NCBI GenBank assembly: GCA_946886185.1
Contig: CAMPIC010000073.1
Span: 1-9,395 of the forward strand
DNA length: 9,395 nucleotides
Source of the DNA: an uncultured bacterium
GTDB lineage: Bacteria > Eisenbacteria > RBG-16-71-46 > CAIMUX01
Reading direction: 5' to 3'
Part shown: positions 1-6,546 of the stretch, in pieces
Layout: the number at the start of each line of letters is the position of its first letter
Position numbering within the stretch: position 1 is the stretch's first letter
The notes under the pieces: generated by a model
Told to the model about the DNA's origin: nothing
Databases searched by the model: none
What the model saw: only the letters and a program-made list of their open reading frames with translations
Program-made: the position numbers and the translations under genes

Positions 1-350
1 CCCAACCCGCGCCCACCTGGGTGACCTGCATTCCCTCGCTCAGGCGACCCGGCCTGGTGCCCGACTTCGCAAGGCGAATAGGCGCGGAGCTGGGTCTGCC
101 GTTTTACGGGATCATTCTTCGGACGGACGACCGGCCGGAACAGAAGACGATGGCAAACAGTACGCAGCAGGCACGCAACGTGGACGGATCGCTCGCGATC
201 GGCACGCCACCGATGGGCGAGCCGGTGCTTCTGGTCGACGACATGGTGGACTCGCGGTGGACCTTCACGGTCGCAGCGTGGCTGTTGCGCACGAACGGAA
301 GTGGCGAAGTGTGGCCGGTCGCGCTTTCTCAGGCCGGGCACGACGAATGA
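1..350 (+). CDS. C-terminal phosphoribosyltransferase-like domain of a probable RecQ-type helicase (5' partial)
   Basis: The reading frame is open from base 3 (Gln-Pro-Ala-Pro-Thr-Trp-Val-Thr) to TGA at 348-350, so this is only the last ~115 residues of a longer protein that begins outside the window. Seen directly: a textbook 13-residue PRPP-binding loop at 225-263 ([13 protein letters not shown]), with two hydrophobic positions, the acidic pair and the Ser-x-Trp-Thr end. An upstream Cys-Ile-Pro-Ser strand and the segment [10 protein letters not shown] are typical of the type I PRTase fold. Family knowledge: this version of the domain occurs as the C-terminal extension of RecQ-family ATP-dependent DNA helicases beside dprA in bacterial defence or DNA-processing loci. 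The helicase motifs themselves are not in the window, so the RecQ part is inferred from this tail and from the dprA neighbour. The stop overlaps the dprA start (ATGA), indicating one operon with translational coupling. A stand-alone ComF-like PRTase is the main alternative. Confidence 0.72.
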   Translation, partial: QPAPTWVTCIPSLRRPGLVPDFARRIGAELGLPFYGIILRTDDRPEQKTMANSTQQARNVDGSLAIGTPPMGEPVLLVDDMVDSRWTFTVAAWLLRTNGSGEVWPVALSQAGHDE

Positions 351-1699
351 CCCCCACCCTCTCGGAGAACACCCAGGCGATCCTGCTCCTGACGGCGCCC
401 CTTCTCGCCGGGAAGGCAACGGCGACGACGGATCTGCTGTCTCCGGGCGAGTACAAGCGTCTTGCCCGTCGGTTGCGCGAACTGCAGCACCAGCCCGCTG
501 ATCTGATTTCTTCGAATGCCGCGGCGCTGCTCCGCGAATGTCAATCCGTGATCGATGAAGGGCGGCTTGCGCGCCTTTTGGGTCGTGGACTCCTATTGGG
601 TGACGTGGTGGACCGTTGGACCTCTCGAGCCATCTGGGTCGTCAGCCGGGCGGATGCAAGCTATCCGAAGCGACTCAAGGCTCGACTCCGCGAAGATGCG
701 CCGGCCGTGCTGTATGGCTGCGGATCTCTGGATCTGCTCGAAACGGGTGGACTGGCTGTCGTTGGTTCGCGCCACGTGGACGAAACGCTGAGCGATTATG
801 CGATGGAGGTGGGTCGCCTGGCGGCGCGAGCGGGACGAACCCTTGTTTCTGGCGGCGCGCGCGGAATTGATCAGGCGGCGATGCGTGGCGCGATGGAGGC
901 CGGCGGTACTGCCATCGGTGTTCTGGCCGACAGCCTGGGCAGGTCGGCGATGGCGCGCGAGCACCGTGATCTGATTCTCGCGAGCCAACTCGTTCTCGTC
1001 TCGCCCTACGATCCCGGCGCCGGGTTCAATGTCGGTCACGCCATGCAGCGAAACAAACTGATCTATGCGATGTCAGACGCGTCTTTGGTCGTGAGCTCGG
1101 ATCTGAACAAAGGAGGAACGTGGGCGGGCGCTTCCGAGCAACTCGACAAATTCAAGTTCGTCCCGGTCTACATTCGATCGAATGGAGCTCCCTCCGAAGG
1201 GCTCAAGGGTTTGCTTCTCAAAGGCGCGATTCCTTGGCCCAACCCGACAGGGTCAGACGAGTTCGCGTCCATCCTCGACGCCGATCAAGCGTCGGCTACT
1301 GATGCCCGGCGTTCAGGGTTGTCGCTGTTTTCGAAGGAACGGACCGCAAACTACGCGACGACTCAACACGACGTGCCGGAAGCCATGAGTGGGGCGGAAG
1401 TTTCGGAAGAGTCATCGTCGCGCGCTCCGTCCGCATCTGCCGACCACGAGCTGACTCCTGCTGACGAGCTGTTTGATACAGCCCGGCGTTTGATCCTCGA
1501 GCTACTTGCAATTCCAAGAAAAGATGCGGAAATCGCGCGACTCCTTGGAGTCTCGAACGCCCAAACCAAAGAATGGCTGCAAACTCTAGTGAGCGAGGGA
1601 TCCGTCAAGAAGCTGAACAAACCGATTCGGTACACTCTGGAGAACCAAGACTCGCTTCTCACCAAAGCGTCGCAAAAGCCTGGCAATCACGAGAGATGA
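347..1699 (+). CDS. dprA: DprA/Smf-family DNA-processing protein, defence-island type
   Basis: A 450-residue member of the DprA/Smf family (Rossmann-like SLOG fold), whose classical members bind ssDNA and load RecA. Seen: GSR at residues 140-142, the nucleotide-binding-type motif SGGARGID at 168-175, RNKLI at 235-239, and SDLNKGGTW shortly after, where classical DprA has its Ser-Gly-Ser/Thr strand. A Ser/Ala-rich, probably disordered linker (about 305-370) leads to a C-terminal winged helix (about 375-432: [11 protein letters not shown] then a recognition helix and wing). The ATG at 347 was chosen because it overlaps the preceding stop as ATGA and leaves a normal family N-terminus; an upstream in-frame ATG at 257 would lie inside the previous gene. 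The sequence departs from competence DprA (SGGARG rather than SGLALG), as is usual for DprA paralogs in defence loci. Its 3' end is visibly AT-richer (about 50% GC by hand count at 1501-1620). The role is probably ssDNA handling or sensing alongside the PRTase-helicase; this is inferred. Confidence 0.85.
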   Translation: MTPTLSENTQAILLLTAPLLAGKATATTDLLSPGEYKRLARRLRELQHQPADLISSNAAALLRECQSVIDEGRLARLLGRGLLLGDVVDRWTSRAIWVVSRADASYPKRLKARLREDAPAVLYGCGSLDLLETGGLAVVGSRHVDETLSDYAMEVGRLAARAGRTLVSGGARGIDQAAMRGAMEAGGTAIGVLADSLGRSAMAREHRDLILASQLVLVSPYDPGAGFNVGHAMQRNKLIYAMSDASLVVSSDLNKGGTWAGASEQLDKFKFVPVYIRSNGAPSEGLKGLLLKGAIPWPNPTGSDEFASILDADQASATDARRSGLSLFSKERTANYATTQHDVPEAMSGAEVSEESSSRAPSASADHELTPADELFDTARRLILELLAIPRKDAEIARLLGVSNAQTKEWLQTLVSEGSVKKLNKPIRYTLENQDSLLTKASQKPGNHER

Positions 1700-1803
1700 A
1701 GAGAGCGCCCTGGCCAAGTTCGGCGACCGGGCCGGAGCAGCAGCGTAAAGGCCACGGCGCCATCGCCTTCTGAATCGGTCGACGGATAGGATCTACAACC
1801 TCC

Positions 1804-1808
1804 AGGAG
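1804..1808 (+). promoter_or_regulatory. Shine-Dalgarno site of the DUF433 gene
   Basis: AGGAG lies 5 nt before the ATG at 1814. It gives the DUF433 gene its own initiation signal after the 114-nt gap that follows dprA. No clear promoter was seen in that gap, so transcription may continue from dprA. Confidence 0.7.
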
Positions 1809-1813
1809 ACAGG

Positions 1814-2053
1814 ATGGCCTGGCGTGCACACATCGTGAGCGATCCCGAGATACTCGCGGGAAAGCCTGTGGTTGGCGGGACAAGGCTGGCGGTGGATTTC
1901 ATTCTCGGCCTGTTTGCTTCCGGGTGGACGGAGGATCAAATTCGGGATGAGTATCCGCAACTGACAAGCAGTGCCCTTCGCGCGGTGTTCGGTTTCGCCG
2001 CGGAGACTCTGCGTGAAGTGGAATTCCATAAGTTGCGCCGCCGATCGATGTGA
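1814..2053 (+). CDS. DUF433-family antitoxin
   Basis: A 79-residue protein matching the DUF433 family end to end. Seen: I-V-S-D-P-E-I-L-A-G-K-P-V-V-G-G-T-R near the N-terminus, then a helix (VDFILGLFASGWTEDQI), then YPQLTSSALRAVFGFAAE. This is the compact helix-turn-helix-like fold. Family knowledge: DUF433 proteins act as antitoxins, usually encoded directly upstream of and overlapping a DUF5615 PIN-like nuclease (VapBC45-like pairs), and probably repress their own operon. Here the stop TGA (2051-2053) overlaps an ATG at 2053, the usual pair arrangement, but the downstream frame breaks after four codons. The antitoxin therefore seems to have lost its partner. It could still act as a transcription factor, or be kept for crosstalk with a toxin elsewhere. 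Confidence 0.85.
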   Translation: MAWRAHIVSDPEILAGKPVVGGTRLAVDFILGLFASGWTEDQIRDEYPQLTSSALRAVFGFAAETLREVEFHKLRRRSM

Positions 2054-2157
2054 TGCGGCTTGGTTGACGAGAACATTCAGCTCGAGCGGTCACCCTGTTG
2101 AGTTCGCAAGCGATTCGGTAGGCAACGGTTGGTCGAGAATATCTGGCTTTGGGTGAA
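2053..2157 (+). pseudogene. Probable remnant of a DUF5615-type toxin gene (frameshifted and truncated)
   Basis: The ATG at 2053 overlaps the DUF433 stop (TGATG). It reads Met-Arg-Leu-Gly and then stops at 2065-2067. Removing one G from the GG at 2062-2063 would give MRLVDENIQLERS, which resembles the start of DUF5615 PIN-like toxins (hydrophobic start, then Asp-Glu-Asn). That frame stops at 2099-2101. A third frame then reads SSSGHPVEFASDSVGNG (from about 2079) up to TGA at 2154-2156, loosely like the second strand (GH-x-V) of that family. Only ~105 nt remain of an expected ~330 nt, and the start of the DUF499 gene follows at once, so most of the toxin would have been deleted. The identification rests on the operon position and a short N-terminal match, and could be coincidence. 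Confidence 0.4.
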
Positions 2158-2181
2158 GCCAGCCCTGGGGGGTACGACACG

Positions 2182-5100
2182 GTGGCGGTCACGAACCACG
2201 AACGAGTAGGCAGGGCCCTGGAGCTTCTGCGAAAGGGGCTGAGTCCTTTCGTCAAGCGTGAGCTCGAGTCTCACTTCGGCGACGCATGGATCGACCAAGC
2301 TCGTTCCTCCATGAACGAAATGTCCGCAAGGAACTTCGAGGCGAATCCGGATCCGAACTGGGATGCAGCCGCGCTGCTCCTGGTGATGTGGCATCAGTGG
2401 AATAGCGTCTTCCGGGATGTGTTGGGTCAGCCGGAACGCACTCTGGTGAGCGAGCTGCGAGACGCGCGCAACGAATGGGCTCATCAGGCCACGATCTCGG
2501 GCGATGACGCGTACCGGCATCTCGATTCCGCGGCCCGTTTGCTCACCGCGATTTCCGCGCCGGAAGCGTCCGAAATCGATGTCATGAGGGAAGAACTGCT
2601 CCGGCTCCGCTACGACGAGCAGGTTCGCAACAAGAAGCGCAGAGCCGCCGCAACCGCGATCGAGAGCGCGACCGCGAAAGGCAACCTCTCTCCCTGGCGG
2701 GAAGTCGTCACGCCCCAACCGGACGTGGCAAACGGCCGGTATCAGCAAGCGGAGTTCGCCGCCGACCTGTGGCAAGTGCACCTGGGCGAAGGAAGCGATG
2801 AATACCGGGACCCGGTCGAGTTTTTTCGGCGCACCTATCTGACGGAGAGCTTGCGCCGGCTGCTGGTCGGGGGAGTGCAGCGGATCGCGGGAACGGGCGG
2901 GGATCCGGTGGTCCAGCTCCAGACCAACTTCGGTGGGGGCAAGACGCACTCGATGCTCGCCCTCTACCATCTGTTCTCCGGCGCCAATCCGAGCGAACTG
3001 GCCGAGATCGACACCGTGCTCGGCGAAGCAGGCGTCCAGTCGTTGCCGAAGGCAAAGCGGGTCGTCCTGGTGGGAAATCGCCTGTCTCCGGGAAATCCAA
3101 TCACCAAACCGGATGGCACCGTGGTGCGCACTCTCTGGGGAGAACTCGCGTACCAATTGGGCGGCAAGCCGGCATACTCCCGGATCCAGCACGATGACGA
3201 ACGCGCCACGAGCCCGGGCGACGTGCTCAGGGAGCTTCTCAAGCAGTACGGCCCGTGTCTCATCTTGATTGACGAGTGGGTCGCTTATGCCCGGCAGCTT
3301 CATGATCAGAGCGACTTGCCGGCCGGCAGCTTCGAGACACAGTTCACGTTTGCCCAGGCTCTCACCGAGTCGGCCAAGCTCGCCGGAAACTGCTTGCTCG
3401 TCATCTCGCTTCCGGCGTCCGACTCGGGCTCACCGCATTCGCACAGCGACGATGTCGAGGTGGGCGGAGTCCGTGGTCGCGAAGCCCTGGATCGCCTCCG
3501 CAACGTGGTCGGCAGGCTCGATTCGTCCTGGAGGCCCGCTTCGGCCGAAGAGGGATTCGAGATCGTCCGTCGCCGGCTGTTCGAGCCGCTCTCGGGACCG
3601 GAGGCGTTCACGCAGCGCGATCTCACGGCGCGCGCCTTTGCGGATCTGTATCGGCGCGAGCGCGCCGAGTTTCCTCCGGAGTGTCACGGCTCCGACTACG
3701 AGAAGCGCATCCAGGCCGCGTACCCAATCCACCCGGAAATCTTCGACCGTCTCTATTCCGACTGGTCGACGCTTCTGAAATTTCAACGGACCCGCGGAGT
3801 GTTACGGCTCATGGCGGCGGTGATCCACTGCCTGTGGGAACGAGGCGATCGGAATCCGCTCATTCTGCCCTCGATGATTCCGATCGACGACAGCCGTGTC
3901 CAATTCGAGCTGACCCGGTACCTGCCGGAGAACTGGGTGCCGATCATCGGCAAGGACATCGATGGTCCAGGTTCGCTTCCGCTCCAGATCGACGCCGAAG
4001 TCCAGAATCTCGGTAAGGTCCATGGCGCGCGCCGGGTCGCTCGTACGATCTACCTGGGTTCGGCGCCCACGACCTCGACCTCGCATCGCGGGATCGAGGA
4101 TCGGCGCATCAAGCTGGGCTGCGTCATGCCCGGCGAATCGCCGGCTGTATTCAGCGATGCGCTCCGGCGCCTGGCCGCGCAAGCCACTTATCTCTATCAA
4201 GACGGGTCCCGCTCCTGGTACGACACGCGCCCGACCGTGACCAAGCTGGCGGAGGATCGCGCCGAGCAGCTCCGCGACGAGTCCGACAAGATCATCCAGG
4301 AGCTCGAAGAACGCCTGCGCCGCAATCTCGCCGATCGCGGCGACTTCACGCGCGTTCATCCGGCCCCGAGGTCCGGCGCGGACGTTCCGGACGACTTCGA
4401 GGGACGATTGGTCGTCTTGCCCGTCGAGCATCCCTATTCGAAAGAAGAGGGGAATCCCGCTGAGATTGCAGCGAGAATGATCCTCGAATCGCGAGGAAGC
4501 AGTCCGCGGCAGTATCGCAATACCCTCGTGTTTCTGGCGGCAGATCGGGCACGCTGGCAAGACTTGGACGAAGCCCTACGCCGGTTCCTCGCATGGAAGT
4601 CGATCCTCGCCGAAACGGAGAGCTTGAATCTCGATCCGCATCAAGTGCGGCAAGCCCAGCGGCAGCTCGAGAACGCGGACAGCACCGTGATCGGAAGGCT
4701 TCCGGAGACGTATCAGTGGCTGCTGGTTCCGGAGCAGACCAAACCTGACTTGCCTATGACGATCGGAGCGACGAGGCTGACCGGCTCGGATCCTCTGGCC
4801 GTGCGTGCGAGCAAGCGGCTCCGGAGCGAAGAGCTGCTGCTGTCGAGCATGGGATCGACGATCCTCCGCAAGCACATGGACGATGTGCCACTGTGGCGTG
4901 GTGATCAAGTTTCCGTCCGCCAGCTCGTCGGGGACTTCGCGAGCTACGTGTACCTGCCCCGGCTGGTCGGGCCGGAAGTCCTCCTCCAATCGATTCGGGA
5001 CGGCATCTCGCTCATGACCTGGGAGCGAGAGACGTTCGCCCTCGCCGATGGATACGACGAGCCGCGCGATCGCTATCATGGCCTGCGCGCCGGCCAGCTC

Positions 5101-5547
5101 GTGCACGTGACGATCGACAGTCCGGCGCTGCTCGTGAGGCCGGAGCGAGCCCGAACCCAAATGGACGCGGAGGCGGCGGTCCTGAAGCCCGGCTCGGTCG
5201 ACGCCGACCGAACGTTGCAGGGTTCCGGAGCCGGTTCTGGGGATGGGAAGGCCGGCGCTTCGGCTGCCCGCAGCGATGCGCCCGGTGTGGCCGACGCACC
5301 TCCTCCGCCGCTGATGCGCCGTTTTCATGGAAGCGTTCGGCTGAATCCCGCTCGGGTTGGCCGAGACGCCGGACAGATCGCGGAAGAAGTATTGTCGCAT
5401 CTCTCCGGACTGGTCGGATCGGAAGTAGATGTAACGCTTGAAATCGATGCGTTTCTACCCGAGGGCGTTCCCGATCACGTCGTGCGCACGGTGACGGAAA
5501 ACAGCCGAACCTTGAAATTCACCAATCACGGGTTCGAGACCGAATAG
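2182..5547 (+). CDS. Swt1-like HEPN / DUF499 AAA+-type ATPase, defence-associated
   Basis: A 1121-residue DUF499 (COG1483) protein, full length for the family. Domains seen: an N-terminal Swt1-like HEPN domain (about 3-125, opening TNHERVGRALELL) with the RNxxxH RNase motif RNEWAH at 96-101; a charged helical connector; the DUF499 core starting near 175 (PQPDVANGRYQQAEFAADLW); Walker A FGGGKT at 250-255 (Lys254); Walker B LILIDE ending Asp364-Glu365; a long C-terminal region; a Gly/Ala/Pro-rich linker at about 1014-1044; and a conserved terminal module ending in SRTLKFTNHGFE. Start choice: GTG at 2182 has a run of six G at 2167-2172 about 9 nt upstream and gives the family N-terminus; TTG at 2149 is in frame but has no good ribosome site. 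Family knowledge: DUF499 ATPases occur in defence islands with DUF1156 methylases and helicase/PLD proteins. Here the ATPase is last in the block, after DUF433. RNA cleavage by the HEPN domain controlled by ATP hydrolysis is inferred. Confidence 0.9.
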   Translation: MAVTNHERVGRALELLRKGLSPFVKRELESHFGDAWIDQARSSMNEMSARNFEANPDPNWDAAALLLVMWHQWNSVFRDVLGQPERTLVSELRDARNEWAHQATISGDDAYRHLDSAARLLTAISAPEASEIDVMREELLRLRYDEQVRNKKRRAAATAIESATAKGNLSPWREVVTPQPDVANGRYQQAEFAADLWQVHLGEGSDEYRDPVEFFRRTYLTESLRRLLVGGVQRIAGTGGDPVVQLQTNFGGGKTHSMLALYHLFSGANPSELAEIDTVLGEAGVQSLPKAKRVVLVGNRLSPGNPITKPDGTVVRTLWGELAYQLGGKPAYSRIQHDDERATSPGDVLRELLKQYGPCLILIDEWVAYARQLHDQSDLPAGSFETQFTFAQALTESAKLAGNCLLVISLPASDSGSPHSHSDDVEVGGVRGREALDRLRNVVGRLDSSWRPASAEEGFEIVRRRLFEPLSGPEAFTQRDLTARAFADLYRRERAEFPPECHGSDYEKRIQAAYPIHPEIFDRLYSDWSTLLKFQRTRGVLRLMAAVIHCLWERGDRNPLILPSMIPIDDSRVQFELTRYLPENWVPIIGKDIDGPGSLPLQIDAEVQNLGKVHGARRVARTIYLGSAPTTSTSHRGIEDRRIKLGCVMPGESPAVFSDALRRLAAQATYLYQDGSRSWYDTRPTVTKLAEDRAEQLRDESDKIIQELEERLRRNLADRGDFTRVHPAPRSGADVPDDFEGRLVVLPVEHPYSKEEGNPAEIAARMILESRGSSPRQYRNTLVFLAADRARWQDLDEALRRFLAWKSILAETESLNLDPHQVRQAQRQLENADSTVIGRLPETYQWLLVPEQTKPDLPMTIGATRLTGSDPLAVRASKRLRSEELLLSSMGSTILRKHMDDVPLWRGDQVSVRQLVGDFASYVYLPRLVGPEVLLQSIRDGISLMTWERETFALADGYDEPRDRYHGLRAGQLVHVTIDSPALLVRPERARTQMDAEAAVLKPGSVDADRTLQGSGAGSGDGKAGASAARSDAPGVADAPPPPLMRRFHGSVRLNPARVGRDAGQIAEEVLSHLSGLVGSEVDVTLEIDAFLPEGVPDHVVRTVTENSRTLKFTNHGFETE
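5221..5313 (+). other. Low-complexity linker coding segment inside the DUF499 gene
   Basis: It encodes residues 1014-1044, dominated by Gly, Ser, Ala and finally four Pro. It separates the main ATPase body from a compact C-terminal module of about 77 residues, which probably folds separately. Confidence 0.6.
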
Positions 5548-5708
5548 ATCCCATGGCTTGTTGAAACGTGGAAGGTTTGCGATTGCTCCCCTGCGACAAG
5601 AACAACGCGCGGCAATTCAGCGATCGGGATATGTTCTCCAGGATCTCGTCGAGCTGACGTCCTGAACTCTGACGGTTTCAACTCGATCCGATCCTGGTGT
5701 GCAACTGG
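5548..5708. other. Gap between convergent genes with an imperfect hairpin
   Basis: These 161 nt separate the DUF499 stop from the stop of the opposite-strand peptidase-like gene. An imperfect hairpin lies at 5639-5664: CAGGA pairs with TCCTG, and CGTC with GACG, around a GAGCT loop with a 3-nt bulge. There is no T-run, so it is at best a weak bidirectional terminator. No tRNA, att-like direct repeat or convincing coding frame was seen here. The change of strand and gene type makes this the likely edge of the accessory block. Confidence 0.35.
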
Positions 5709-6350
5709 TCACATCTTGAACCCCGTGCGCCCGAATTGATAGAGCCACGCCGGGGCCTGCACCAGATTCATGAGGATCGTCTTCCCGCTCTTCTGCGGCG
5801 GGACGTGCACGGCGCGATCGATGCGATGGGCCGCCATTCCTGGAATGTTGAGCACGCGATTTCCCGGTGACCCCGATACCAAACCGGCGCATGGGACTGA
5901 GTTGATCGTGCCGGAAGGCAGACCGGGATCGAAGATGAGCGCGTTCGCACCGCGGACGATGACGGTGATCAGATGTCCGCCGCCACCGTTCCAAAAAACT
6001 CCGAGCACGAAGCTGGTCGAGACGGTGGGGGCATGGGCCATGACGGTCGCGAAATGGTCCGCCTGGATCGCGGTCGCGCTCACTCCGTAGTAGTTCTTCA
6101 GAATGTCCTCGATGTGCGCTTCGTCCGATCCGGAATCGTCCATGGGATCGGGATCGCTCAGCACCGTCCGACCCAGCCGCTGTCGCTCGTATCCGCGCAC
6201 CGTCCAACGCGCCGCTATCTCTGAACCGAGGCCGTAGCCGCAATTCCAGACGAGCATGGCGAGACTGGTTGCGCCGCAGCTCATGTTTTGCGGTTGCTGG
6301 ATGTGACTGTAGGTGGTGCCGCCGATCGTCTTTCGAACCCAACCAAACAT
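5709..6350 (-). CDS. Putative papain-like cysteine peptidase, function unknown
   Basis: A 213-residue protein not recognised as any characterised enzyme. Seen: a Cys at the start of a helix (QNMSCGATSLAML, Cys25), a His after a Gly run at the start of a strand (GGGGHLITVIV, His126) and an Asp 15 residues later (LIFDP, Asp141). This order and spacing match the Cys-His-Asp/Asn layout of papain-fold peptidases such as the C39- and C70-like families. There is no signal peptide, membrane segment or double-Gly leader. The middle (about 62-80) is acidic and probably a loop. The start ATG at 6350 is preceded by a GGAAAGGAAG ribosome site at 6-7 nt, supporting a real gene. It converges on the DUF499 gene and lies behind the glycosyltransferase on the same strand after a 196-nt gap, so it may have its own promoter. 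Peptidase activity, substrate and any link to the defence block are inferred; a transglutaminase-like or inactive papain fold is possible. Confidence 0.55.
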   Translation of the reverse strand: MFGWVRKTIGGTTYSHIQQPQNMSCGATSLAMLVWNCGYGLGSEIAARWTVRGYERQRLGRTVLSDPDPMDDSGSDEAHIEDILKNYYGVSATAIQADHFATVMAHAPTVSTSFVLGVFWNGGGGHLITVIVRGANALIFDPGLPSGTINSVPCAGLVSGSPGNRVLNIPGMAAHRIDRAVHVPPQKSGKTILMNLVQAPAWLYQFGRTGFKM

Positions 6351-6546
6351 GCCGGCTTCCTTTCCCCGAACGGAGTTTCGTCGCGTGGTCTGGCCACCGC
6401 GGTCATGGCGGCGCCGCCTCGAGCGAAGCAGTCTGATGGACGTCGATCACTCTGGAACACCGGAGCTGTCCCTACAAGCTCATCGGCCTCGGAGTCCCCG
6501 AAGTTGCGTCCGGAGTGACGCGCCCGGCCCCGCGGTGGCGGAGGAA
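6351..6546. other. Intergenic gap between glycosyltransferase and peptidase-like gene, with GC palindromes
   Basis: This gap has no supportable gene. It contains a perfect 12-nt palindrome (6407-6418, GGCGGCGCCGCC) and a shorter one at 6396-6403 (ACCGCGGT). Self-complementary GC steps of this kind arise easily in GC-rich DNA, so a regulatory role is not claimed. The promoter of the peptidase-like gene should lie here, but no convincing -35/-10 pair stood out. Confidence 0.3.

Noticed and set aside
593..1039. Long open frame on the minus strand inside dprA
   Set aside because: Its product is Arg/His-rich with no domain pattern, and it lies antisense to the clearly conserved DprA Rossmann fold.
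2077..3303. 408-codon open frame on the minus strand opposite the DUF499 gene
   Set aside because: It is antisense to the HEPN and Walker regions. High GC keeps antisense frames open, and the product matches no recognisable fold.
5617..5708. Minus-strand peptide fragments such as RQLDEILENIS that could be the end of an old gene
   Set aside because: They occur in different frames with stops between, and no family was recognised; kept only as a remark on the boundary.
6407..6418. Perfect 12-nt palindrome as an operator
   Set aside because: It is made only of G and C in GC-rich DNA, is not near a visible promoter, and occurs once.
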